Source of the DNA: Bacillota bacterium
GTDB lineage: Bacteria > Bacillota > Clostridia > Acetivibrionales > JANLFN01
Assembly (NCBI GenBank): GCA_030705825.1
Contig: JAUZPR010000021.1
Coordinates: 1 to 33,912, forward strand
Direction: 5' to 3'
Length of the DNA stretch: 33,912 nt
The notes below the pieces were generated by a model. The model was not told the DNA's origin. It saw only the letters and a list, made by a program, of their open reading frames with translations, and searched no databases. The position numbers were made by a program, and so were the translations under genes. Positions 7,661 to 15,700 of this stretch are shown here, in pieces (within the stretch, counting starts at the first letter, position 1; every line of letters starts with the position of its first letter).

Positions 7661-9826
7661 TTATATGTCTTTTGTGTTGTCCCAGTATATTTCCACATTA
7701 TCTCCTTCTCTTATTGGATCGGTAAAAGCAGCCTGTCTTCCGTTAAGCTTCAGTACAATAGTCCCCTGTGGGTTCGAAAGGTCAAAATTTATAAAGTTGA
7801 AAATATCTACAAAAATATAATTGGATTTATTTCCAGCCAAAGCTATTTTATTTCCGTTGACAATCAGCTCGATTTCTCCGGCATTCAAGCTTTTGCCCAT
7901 TATCGCAGCCGGTAAAGATTCTATTTCAAGGACCTTTTTTTCATCCATATTAACCGGTTCATTACTATTATTCAAAGTTTCTAAAGCGCTTTTCTTTTCT
8001 AAACTGACAATGTCCGCATTATTCAATGTATATTCTTTATCGGCCGATAACCCATTTACATAAATATCAAAATTATTTATATCCAACTCTTTTTTTCTGG
8101 CGATGTCAGCTATCGTAAGAATTTCTTCAATTTCAATATTATCTCCTTCGGAAATTGGAACATCAGACTTTACTGTAATGCCATCAAGGGTTATTCTTGT
8201 CCCAATTTCGGTTCTTTCTCCGTTAAATAGCACCGAGCCGGTATTAATCCCTTTTATGACTTCATATAATCTGGCAGATGCATCTGTTCCGTTTTCAGCC
8301 GGTTTTACCGTAATCTTATCGCCAACCATTAAAACCGTTTCGAGATTGGAAGGTTTGTCATTCACAAGAATTTCCGCCGGACTGCCAAAACCGCCCCTCA
8401 CTGCCTTTTTTTCGCTGTTTACGGTAAAGGTAAGGCTTTTTCCTGTCTTACCTATCAAATCCTCCGGATTATACCCAATCAAAATCAAAGCATCGGCAAC
8501 GGTTAACCTTTTGGAATTAAACAGCCTTACCTTTCTGTCGTTAACAGTAACATGAAGGAAATCCTGACCCTTCTGGAGCATTGCAGTAACTGCAATCCCA
8601 AACGGGGTAATAGCTTCCGGGCCTAATAACTTCCGGCTGCTGAACTTTATGTTTTGAACAACTTCTCTTCCTCTTACAACTACCCTGTCTTTGGGCAAAC
8701 CCAAATTTTCTGATATAAAATCAGTCAAACCCGGGATTTGACTTCCTCCGCCTATAAGGAAAACCGCATTGGGGGTTTTATGGTTATATTCCTGGATCTT
8801 TTGAGATATTGTCGCTGCCAGAATTTCTACAGCCGGCTTTATAACCCGAACCACATCCTGCACCTTTACCGTCTGTTTTTTGCTTAATATATCGGTAAAG
8901 CTTATATCCTCATCGTTTGAAGTAACCGCTAATTTTATTTTTTCTGCCGAATTAAAATCCACCAGATAATTCTGAGCGATTTGTTCTGTAATTTCATCCC
9001 CTGCAATAGGAGCCATAGCATATGCAACTACACTGCCATCCCTGGTTATGGCTATATCCGATGTTCCTGCTCCAATATCCACAAGCGCAATATTTAAAAG
9101 CCTTAATTCTTTAGGAATTGTTACATTAATGGCTGCAATAGGTTCAAGCGTAAGGCTTGTAACTTCCAGACCTACTTTGTCCATAACTGTATAGAGGCTG
9201 TCTACAACGATATGAGGAAGGAAGGTAGCCAGAATGTCGGCCCCTATTCTACTGCCCCTGTGACCTGACAACTGTGAAATTGCGAACCCGTTGAGATAAT
9301 AATTTATGACGCTGTAGCCTACACAGTAGAACTGGGTTTTCTCCTCCCTTGATATACTGTTGTCCAGTCTCAGTTGAGCGAGCTGTATACCTTCTATTTC
9401 CAGGCTGCTGATCAATTCCTTGTCTATTTCCAAGGCAGAATCTATATCCCTGTCGACACGTACTTCACAGGTTTTAAGAACTCTTCCTGCCGCAGCAATT
9501 GCAACCTTTGTAAGTTTATATCCGGTTTTTTTCTCAAGCTTATTTTTTATCTCACCGGTAATTTCTGCAACCTGAACTATATCATGAATCTGACCATCAA
9601 GCATAGCTCTGCTTTTATGCTCCAAAACCTCGGCAGAAATTACCTTGAATTTGTCGTTTTCCTTAACTCCTACTATACCTACAACAGTCCTTGTTCCAAT
9701 ATCAAGTGCAAATATTATGTCCTCTGGATTACATGAACTTATTTCAGTGTTTTTTTCAGTTTTTTCTTTCACCTGCCGGCTTAACTTATCTTTTTCCTTG
9801 CTGCTTTTTTTAGCTTGGGCTGACAT
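7661..9826 (-). CDS. FtsA-like actin-fold protein with long C-terminal extension
   Basis: 721 residues. A charged N-terminal tail (about 1-35) precedes an FtsA/PilM-type actin fold: phosphate 1 loop FALDIGTRTVVGIVG, an inserted FtsA-like subdomain, phosphate 2 loop ALVDIGAGTSDIAI, and adenosine motif FLIGGGSQIPGL. The fold ends near residue 415. About 300 residues then follow that ordinary FtsA (about 420 residues) lacks. They look like repeated small beta-rich modules, each closing on a similar turn: MVGDKITV, SEGDNIEI, NNADIVSL, REGDNVEIYW. No FtsA-type amphipathic C-terminal membrane helix is visible. I start at the ATG at 9826, with AGAGG seven bases upstream, rather than an ATG five codons earlier. 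No ftsZ or pil gene is adjacent, so a role in division or envelope assembly is only inferred from the fold. Confidence 0.85.
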   Translation of the reverse strand: MSAQAKKSSKEKDKLSRQVKEKTEKNTEISSCNPEDIIFALDIGTRTVVGIVGVKENDKFKVISAEVLEHKSRAMLDGQIHDIVQVAEITGEIKNKLEKKTGYKLTKVAIAAAGRVLKTCEVRVDRDIDSALEIDKELISSLEIEGIQLAQLRLDNSISREEKTQFYCVGYSVINYYLNGFAISQLSGHRGSRIGADILATFLPHIVVDSLYTVMDKVGLEVTSLTLEPIAAINVTIPKELRLLNIALVDIGAGTSDIAITRDGSVVAYAMAPIAGDEITEQIAQNYLVDFNSAEKIKLAVTSNDEDISFTDILSKKQTVKVQDVVRVIKPAVEILAATISQKIQEYNHKTPNAVFLIGGGSQIPGLTDFISENLGLPKDRVVVRGREVVQNIKFSSRKLLGPEAITPFGIAVTAMLQKGQDFLHVTVNDRKVRLFNSKRLTVADALILIGYNPEDLIGKTGKSLTFTVNSEKKAVRGGFGSPAEILVNDKPSNLETVLMVGDKITVKPAENGTDASARLYEVIKGINTGSVLFNGERTEIGTRITLDGITVKSDVPISEGDNIEIEEILTIADIARKKELDINNFDIYVNGLSADKEYTLNNADIVSLEKKSALETLNNSNEPVNMDEKKVLEIESLPAAIMGKSLNAGEIELIVNGNKIALAGNKSNYIFVDIFNFINFDLSNPQGTIVLKLNGRQAAFTDPIREGDNVEIYWDNTKDI

Positions 9827-9907
9827 CTGAACACCTCTCATGTCATGCTTGTTAAAATTTGTAGTTTTGGCTTGTAAACCCCTGATATATCAATAGATTA
9901 TTCGACA

Positions 9908-10567
9908 CTACCGATGTAAATCCTTCTTTTTTGTCGTTTTGTCTGATTTGCCGTAATTGCATAACGTTTTAAGTTCACATATGCCGCAGTCAGGTTTTCT
10001 CGCTTTGCAGACTGCTCTCCCGTGATAAACAAGCTGGTGGCAGAACTTACTCCACATCTCTTTAGGCAGTATCTTCATCAGATCATATTCTATTTTTTCG
10101 GGATCTGTATTTTTTGTCAATCCAATAAGGTTTGACAGTCTTTTGGCATGTGTGTCAATTACTACACCCGGTATGCCAAATATATCACTAAGTACGAGAT
10201 TAGCCGTTTTTCTGCCGACTCCGGGCAGCTTAAGCATATCTTCGAGGTTTTTAGGTACCTTGCCGTCAAATTCATTTATAATCATACGGCAGCAATTTAT
10301 TATATTTTTCGCCTTGTTGTGATAAAACCCGGTAGATTTAATTTCTTCTTCCAATTCATGCAAATCGGCATGTGCAAAATCTTCAGCGTTTTTATATTTT
10401 TTAAACAAAGTCTTTGTAACTATATTTACCCTGGCATCAGTACACTGTGCCGCAAGCTGTGTTGACACCAGAAGCTGAAGTGGATCCTTATAGTCAAGAG
10501 AACATTCGGCTTCAGGATACAGCTTGTCCAGGACATTTATAATTTCATTGATTCTCTGCTTATCCAT
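9908..10567 (-). CDS. nth: endonuclease III (DNA glycosylase / AP lyase)
   Basis: Removes oxidised pyrimidines and cuts the abasic site in base excision repair. The helix-hairpin-helix LKLPGVGRKTANLVLSD carries catalytic Lys120, and the second catalytic residue is Asp138 in GVVIDTHAKRL; both numbers equal those of the E. coli enzyme. The C-terminal 4Fe-4S loop CKARKPDCGICELKTLC has the C-x6-C-x2-C-x5-C spacing. Length 219 is typical. The ATG start has GGTGGTG five bases upstream. It lies between glgA and the FtsA-like gene on the same strand, separated from glgA by a terminator-like hairpin. Confidence 0.97.
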   Translation of the reverse strand: MDKQRINEIINVLDKLYPEAECSLDYKDPLQLLVSTQLAAQCTDARVNIVTKTLFKKYKNAEDFAHADLHELEEEIKSTGFYHNKAKNIINCCRMIINEFDGKVPKNLEDMLKLPGVGRKTANLVLSDIFGIPGVVIDTHAKRLSNLIGLTKNTDPEKIEYDLMKILPKEMWSKFCHQLVYHGRAVCKARKPDCGICELKTLCNYGKSDKTTKKKDLHR

Positions 10568-10588
10568 AATTTCACCACCATATATGCC

Positions 10589-10612
10589 AAAACTCCGGAA
10601 TCCCGGAGTTTT
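10589..10612 (-). terminator. hairpin at the end of glgA
   Basis: A perfect 10-base-pair stem, AAAACTCCGG (10589-10598) with CCGGAGTTTT (10603-10612), and a four-base loop, located between glgA and nth. The only T-run is the TTTT at the end of the stem, so termination may be partial and nth could be reached by readthrough. Confidence 0.6.
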
Positions 10613-10630
10613 GTAAAAAATAATGTATTT

Positions 10631-12088
10631 TTATTTTAAAGTCTTATTGTATAACTCCATATATTTTGCTGCAGATTTGAACCAGGAGAAATCTTTTTGC
10701 ATACATCTCTTAATTAACTTTTCCCATTCCTTTTTATTACCTGCGCAAAGACCCGTTGCTCTTCTCACAGCCTCCAGCAACTCAAAAGAATTGAAATTCC
10801 AGAAGACAAAGCCGTCACCGTTTTTATTGTCGAAATTGTAGTCAATTACGGTTTCAGCAAGTCCGCCTGTTGCCCTTACAAGAGGAATTGTTCCATACCT
10901 CATGCTTATTATCTGACCCAAACCACATGGTTCAAACAACGAAGGCATCAGGAAGATATCACAGCCCGAATAAATCCTTTGCGCCAGAGAAGCATTAAAC
11001 CCTATATATGTCCCCATTTTATCCGGATACTGAGTTCTCAAATCCCTGAAAATCGATTCATAATACTCATCCCCGGTTCCAAGCAATACAAACTGCACAT
11101 CCTCCTTGAATATTTCATGTACTACATCTACAATCAAATTCAGGCCTTTCTGTCCGGTAAGCCTTGAAACCAATCCCAGCAAGGGCACATCCCTGACAGG
11201 CAGCCCGAACTCTTTTTGAAGTGCAGCTTTATTTTCCTTTTTAACTTCAAAGCTTTCCAAACTGTAATTTTTATATATGCTTGTATCTGTTTGGGGATTG
11301 AATTCGTCATAATCTATACCGTTAACTACTCCGAATAAACTTTCAGACCTGTTCCTAAGCAAGCCCTCCAGCTGTTCACCGTATTGCTGGGTCTGGACCT
11401 CTTTTGCATATGTTTCACTGACAGTATTAATTATATCTGCATAAACAAGTCCTGCTTTCATAAAATTGAAAGAACCGTAGAATTCTACCTTTTCGGGAAC
11501 AAAAAGCTCTTCTCCCACTTCAAAAATCCTAAGCATATCCTTGGAGAAGTGTCCCTGGTACTGAAGATTATGAATTGTGAATACAGTTGAAATATTCTTA
11601 TAGTATTCATTGTTTGAATACTTTTCCTTAAGCAGCATGCATATTGGTCCTGTATGCCAGTCATTGCAGTGAATTATGTCAGGCTGGAAGTTTATATGCT
11701 GAAGCATTCCCAATACGGCCTTACAGAAAAAAGCAAACCTTTCACCGTCATCATTAAAACAGTAAATACCGTCTCTATTAAAATAATTATAATTATCTAT
11801 AAAATAAACAGGAAGACTTTTATGAATTTCCCCATCCTTGTATGTCATACCCGATTCCCTGACTATGCAGGTTTCCTGCCTCCAGTCGACTGAAACAGGA
11901 AAATCGGCCACATAAGACATTTCCGACTTTATTGATTTATATCTGGGCATAACAACTCTTATGTCATTTCCCATAGCGGCAAGATATTTTGGAAGAGATC
12001 CTGCCACGTCGGCCAAACCGCCGGTTTTAGCATAAGGACTGACTTCAGCTGAGACAAAAAGTATCTTCAATCTACTTTCATTGTTCAT
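10631..12088 (-). CDS. glgA: glycogen synthase (ADP-glucose type, GT5)
   Basis: Transfers glucose from ADP-glucose to the growing alpha-1,4-glucan. The N-terminal SAEVSPYAKTGGLADVAGSL holds the KTGGL motif that binds ADP-glucose. The body shows HCNDWHTGPICMLLKEKY and FTIHNLQYQGHF. The C-terminal half has PLLGLVSRLTGQKGL and the GT-B retaining motif SLFEPCGLGQIISMRYG. Length 485 is normal. The start has GGAGG seven bases upstream. No other glg gene is adjacent in this window, so it is an isolated gene of glycogen storage, often linked to sporulation in clostridia (inference). Confidence 0.96.
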   Translation of the reverse strand: MNNESRLKILFVSAEVSPYAKTGGLADVAGSLPKYLAAMGNDIRVVMPRYKSIKSEMSYVADFPVSVDWRQETCIVRESGMTYKDGEIHKSLPVYFIDNYNYFNRDGIYCFNDDGERFAFFCKAVLGMLQHINFQPDIIHCNDWHTGPICMLLKEKYSNNEYYKNISTVFTIHNLQYQGHFSKDMLRIFEVGEELFVPEKVEFYGSFNFMKAGLVYADIINTVSETYAKEVQTQQYGEQLEGLLRNRSESLFGVVNGIDYDEFNPQTDTSIYKNYSLESFEVKKENKAALQKEFGLPVRDVPLLGLVSRLTGQKGLNLIVDVVHEIFKEDVQFVLLGTGDEYYESIFRDLRTQYPDKMGTYIGFNASLAQRIYSGCDIFLMPSLFEPCGLGQIISMRYGTIPLVRATGGLAETVIDYNFDNKNGDGFVFWNFNSFELLEAVRRATGLCAGNKKEWEKLIKRCMQKDFSWFKSAAKYMELYNKTLK

Positions 12089-12369
12089 TTTCGAACCTCC
12101 ATCGGTTATCTATCTATAAAAATATTATTCTATTAACTTTATTCTGTAAGGCTGTATTAATTACTTAAACTCAACAAATACAAACGTACTAATTTAAGTT
12201 AACATAAGGAATACTGTACTGCAATGGCTTTTATATGGGTACTTATCCGATTACTTCCTATACCGTCATTTGAACTGCAAAAATCCGAGCTTTAAGGTAA
12301 GAATTATATTATTATAACAACTTGAATTGTTATTTAGTTTCATTATTTTAAGTGATTCCTTTATAAAAA
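12089..12369. other. gene-free gap upstream of glgA
   Basis: AT-rich, 281 bases, with no credible frame. It must hold the glgA promoter; TTGTAT and TAATAC 18 bases apart on minus are a possible but weak pair. A small inverted repeat, AACAA (12316-12320) with TTGTT (12327-12331), is too weak to call an operator. I see no strong terminator for the HD-GYP gene. Confidence 0.4.
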
Positions 12370-13785
12370 CTAGTTATTACCTAATATCTCCCGGTTCATC
12401 CTTATAAAAATATCAGCTATTTCAGGATCAAACTGGGTACCTTTGCACCTTTCTATTTCAGAAACAGCTTCTTCCAGCTTAAGACTTTTTCTGTAAGGTC
12501 TATCGGAGGTCATTGCATCATAAGCATCAGCAATACACAGGATTTTCCCAAGCCTACCGATATTGTCTCCGGTAAGTCCGAACGGATAGCCTGTTCCGTC
12601 ATATCTTTCATGATGCTGCAGTATTGCTTCAAGACCGCTTTTTAAAAACCTGATTTCTTTTAGTATATTATATGCTATCAATGGATGTCTTTTTATCTCT
12701 TCATATTCATCACCGGTAAGTTTGCCTTCCTTGTTAAGGATATAAGCATGTATTCCTATTTTACCTATATCATGCAATATTGCGGAATACCTAAGTATCT
12801 CTATTTCTTCTTCATTACAGCCCAATTTCTGTGCAATTTCACACGCTACTTCCATAACCCTTTGACAATGACCACGTGTATATGAATCCTTCGCTTCGAT
12901 TGAATTGGCCAATGCCATAACTGTCTGAAGATAGCCTGTTTGAATTTCATCAAAGTAACTTACCAGTTCTTCATTTTTTTCTTTTAATTCTTCCTTTGTA
13001 ACACTAACCTCTTGTATGGAATTATTCAGTTCCTCATTTACAGATGCAGCCTGCTCGTATAATGCCTCTATCTCCTGTTTCTGAAGATAAACATTGTTAA
13101 AAAGCTCGGAATTTTTTATGGATATTGCAGTATATATAGCCAAACTCTCTAAAAAGTTAATGTTTGCTTTTTCAAAGGCGCCGGGCTTTCCGCCTTCCAT
13201 AAAAATTACTCCGATTGTCTCTCCGGTAACATTCAAGGGCATTGCGAGCTTATCACCATAGATATTTCTTGATTGAATTAAAATATTTGTCCTCAACTTT
13301 GTTTTTTTCTCATTAAAACAGGATGTGATCATAGAATTTTCGCCGAAGGTACAGCCTGTAATATCCAGTGATTTCTCACCAAATTCATATTTACAGATAA
13401 GTTCGTTTTTTCCCTTGTCTAATATATTAATCAGGCATCGGTCACAGTCGGTAAACCTGTTAAATATTTTGTATATATATTCTATTATAGTATTGATATC
13501 AAATGTAGATGTGATTACTTCCGATAATTCCCTGATTACCTGCAGTTCATCGGTTTTAATACTTGAATCGGTTTCGTCGTCTTCAAATCCTGCTGCTTTA
13601 TCCTTGACCTTTAAATACCTTTTTAGTGTCAATATTTCCAGTACTGCCATAACAAGTAAAACAAATGTACTCAGGTATAAAAGAATCGAGTCGTATGATT
13701 TAAGATATCTATTAAAAAACAAAATTGCCACAGATAATGCAAGAACGTATATTATTGCACACACTCTTGCGTATTTCATCAACAT
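12370..13785 (-). CDS. membrane GAF / HD-GYP cyclic di-GMP phosphodiesterase
   Basis: 471 residues. Two N-terminal membrane helices (CAIIYVLALSVAILFF and ILLYLSTFVLLVMAVLEIL), a GAF domain (about 80-230), a coiled coil (about 230-285), then HD-GYP. The metal site HD is at 338-339 (HDIGKIGI), the HHExxDGxGYP signature at 391-401 (HHERYDGTGYP), and the supporting blocks are SYTRGHCQRV and ADAYDAMTSDRPYR. All key residues for hydrolysis of cyclic di-GMP are present. The ATG start has GGAGG eight bases upstream. It is a monocistronic gene set between glgA and htrA. Its GAF plus coiled-coil layout parallels the diguanylate cyclase at 5866-7578, so the two could sense related cues with opposite output (inference). 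Confidence 0.93.
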   Translation of the reverse strand: MLMKYARVCAIIYVLALSVAILFFNRYLKSYDSILLYLSTFVLLVMAVLEILTLKRYLKVKDKAAGFEDDETDSSIKTDELQVIRELSEVITSTFDINTIIEYIYKIFNRFTDCDRCLINILDKGKNELICKYEFGEKSLDITGCTFGENSMITSCFNEKKTKLRTNILIQSRNIYGDKLAMPLNVTGETIGVIFMEGGKPGAFEKANINFLESLAIYTAISIKNSELFNNVYLQKQEIEALYEQAASVNEELNNSIQEVSVTKEELKEKNEELVSYFDEIQTGYLQTVMALANSIEAKDSYTRGHCQRVMEVACEIAQKLGCNEEEIEILRYSAILHDIGKIGIHAYILNKEGKLTGDEYEEIKRHPLIAYNILKEIRFLKSGLEAILQHHERYDGTGYPFGLTGDNIGRLGKILCIADAYDAMTSDRPYRKSLKLEEAVSEIERCKGTQFDPEIADIFIRMNREILGNN

Positions 13786-14056
13786 TCAAACTTCCTCCAT
13801 TATAGCTGTATATTAAGCTTAATTATTGGTTTGTAAATATTTATAACTTTAAATTTCGTACATTTTATCATTTTAATAACAATGACTCAATAGATTTTCT
13901 TTTGCTTTTAGTTAACTATTTTACCGAAATATTGGCTTGATATTATTTTATCATAGTATTCTGTAAATTTCATCTTTTGAATAAATATGAATAGAAAAAG
14001 ACCGGAAATTAATTCCGGTCATAAAATGTATATTAATTTGGCTGTATCACGAATTT
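13786..14056. other. gene-free gap upstream of the HD-GYP gene
   Basis: 271 AT-rich bases. Apart from the htrA terminator at its right end (14000-14020), I see no frame or clear promoter. The HD-GYP promoter should lie here. Confidence 0.4.
13995..14020 (-). terminator. terminator of the htrA-type gene
   Basis: GACCGGAA and TTCCGGTC form a perfect 8-base-pair stem (14000-14020). On minus it is followed by TTTTTC, a good uridine tract, 37 bases after the protease stop codon. Confidence 0.8.
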
Positions 14057-15574
14057 TTAATTGTTGCTTTTATCTTCACCCAGTGTAACTTTAACCGTGA
14101 AGGTTTTTCCGTTCCTGTATATCTCCAGGGTTACCGAATCCCCAACCTTATAAGTATTCTTTATGGTATTCAATTCATCTACGCTTGCAACTGCTTTACC
14201 GTTTATTTTGGTTACTACATCTCCAACCTGTATACCTGCCTTCTGAGCGCCGCTTAACAATTCTACATTTGCAACATATACACCTGCTGGCATATTATTC
14301 TGTTTTGCAACATCCGGGGTATACCTCGGGTCTGATGATATTCCTAAAAACGGCCTTCCTGCGACATAACCGTGATCAATAAGGTTATCGGCAACTTTTT
14401 TTGCAGCATTGCTGGGTATTGCAAACCCCAGTCCTTCAAAACCTGTTTGAGCTATTTTCAATTCGTTTATTCCAATTATCTGTCCTTTTGAATTTACCAG
14501 TGCTCCACCGCTGTTTCCAGGATTTATGGCAGCATCTGTCTGAATTAGCTTCATATCAGAATTGTCTTCTGTAATTGTTCTGTTTAAACCGCTGATTACA
14601 CCGGTTGTTACACTTCCAGCGAGTTCCATTCCTCCGGGGTTTCCAATTGCTACTGCAAGTTCTCCGACCTTAACTGCATCAGAATCACCAAATTCAGCTA
14701 CCGGAAGGTTGGTTGCGCTTATTTTCAATATTGCCAGGTCTGATTTTGAATCATAACCTACAAGTGTTGCAGGGTATGGCTTTGTATTCTGACTTGACAG
14801 AAATACATCCAGTTTTGCACCTGAAGCAAGCTTGCCTGTATTTGGGTTTACAGCATCCTGTATTACATGGTTGTTAGTAAGTATATATCCGTCACTTCTT
14901 ATTATAATTCCCGAACCTTCTCCTGCCTCCTGCTGACCTCCGGCATCAAAGAAGAAATTCGATCCGCTGTTTGATACAAAGGTTGTCCTAACTCCGACTA
15001 CAGACGGTCCGACTTTTTCTGCTATTGCTGCTACAGGTGAATCTCCGTTCTGAACAATTTCCACCTGCTTATATGCGGCTGTTCCTGTACCTTGAGTATT
15101 GCTTGAACCGGCTGTGTTGCTTCCGAAAAAGTTTCTTACTGCAGGTTGTATAGACGGTGCAACAAATGTTATCAATGAACCTACAACAAGTCCTCCTATT
15201 ATGGAGCTTACAAGTGCAACCAGTAGTATCTGCTTCAGGCCGCCTTGCTTCTTTACCTTGGGCTTTTTATAGTTTTCGGTGTAAAATGGCGCCGATTTCA
15301 AAAAGTCCGAATTATTTACCTGACTGCTGCCTGTATTGTAATAACCATAATTATTGGTTTCCGCTGTATTTTGTGAATAGCCGCTGCTATTAAATGCAGG
15401 GTTATAATACTGCCTCTCGGGAGGATTATAGTAATTTTGCTGTTCATCCTGAATATTGCGGTTATCTCCGGTCGAACCGGTATTTTCAGTTATATTTACT
15501 GCATCCGTTTGATTGTTTTGTACATTTTCTATATCTTCGGGATTTTTGTTGCCTTCATTGTCAAATTCGTTCAT
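14057..15574 (-). CDS. HtrA/DegP-type membrane-anchored serine protease with PDZ domain
   Basis: 505 residues, a quality-control protease facing outside the membrane. The first 110 residues are a hydrophilic, Asn/Gln/Tyr-rich cytoplasmic tail, unusually long. One membrane helix follows (about 113-138). The trypsin-like domain has the full triad: His236 in ILTNNHVI, Asp279 in YDSKSDLAILKI, and Ser355 in NPGNSGGALV. A single PDZ domain (about 400-500) includes GVYVANVELLSGAQKAGIQVGD. The start has AAAGGAG ten bases upstream. It follows a response regulator and histidine kinase gene, an order like the Bacillus CssRS-HtrA secretion-stress system, so control by that pair is plausible. A candidate operator lies at 15641-15662. 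Confidence 0.94.
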   Translation of the reverse strand: MNEFDNEGNKNPEDIENVQNNQTDAVNITENTGSTGDNRNIQDEQQNYYNPPERQYYNPAFNSSGYSQNTAETNNYGYYNTGSSQVNNSDFLKSAPFYTENYKKPKVKKQGGLKQILLVALVSSIIGGLVVGSLITFVAPSIQPAVRNFFGSNTAGSSNTQGTGTAAYKQVEIVQNGDSPVAAIAEKVGPSVVGVRTTFVSNSGSNFFFDAGGQQEAGEGSGIIIRSDGYILTNNHVIQDAVNPNTGKLASGAKLDVFLSSQNTKPYPATLVGYDSKSDLAILKISATNLPVAEFGDSDAVKVGELAVAIGNPGGMELAGSVTTGVISGLNRTITEDNSDMKLIQTDAAINPGNSGGALVNSKGQIIGINELKIAQTGFEGLGFAIPSNAAKKVADNLIDHGYVAGRPFLGISSDPRYTPDVAKQNNMPAGVYVANVELLSGAQKAGIQVGDVVTKINGKAVASVDELNTIKNTYKVGDSVTLEIYRNGKTFTVKVTLGEDKSNN

Positions 15575-15640
15575 TTATATCGTACTCCTTTCTTTATTGT
15601 CCCTACATTTTTATTGTAATTAAATATTTTGAAAAAAGTA

Positions 15641-15662
15641 TGAATAATTTGTTAATAATGGT
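15641..15662. promoter_or_regulatory. possible OmpR/PhoB-type direct repeat upstream of htrA
   Basis: Two similar 11-base units stand head to tail: TGAATAATTTG (15641-15651) and TTAATAATGGT (15652-15662). OmpR/PhoB-family regulators bind direct repeats with 11-base period, and one is encoded at 17273-17959. The site is 67 bases upstream of the protease start. The sequence is AT-rich, so chance similarity is a real risk. Confidence 0.3.
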
Positions 15663-15700
15663 GAAGATATTTTTATATTATATTCAGTATATATTTCATA

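Noticed and set aside
8103-8555. Plus-strand frame of 150 codons inside the FtsA-like gene
   Set aside because: A shadow frame of low-complexity Ser/Leu/Ile composition without a ribosome site, opposite a well-supported gene. Similar plus-strand frames at 25884-26390 (minus, inside ychF) and 32414-33133 (inside coaE/polA) are rejected for the same reason.
12316-12331. AACAA/TTGTT inverted repeat upstream of glgA
   Set aside because: Only five A/T-rich pairs; expected by chance.
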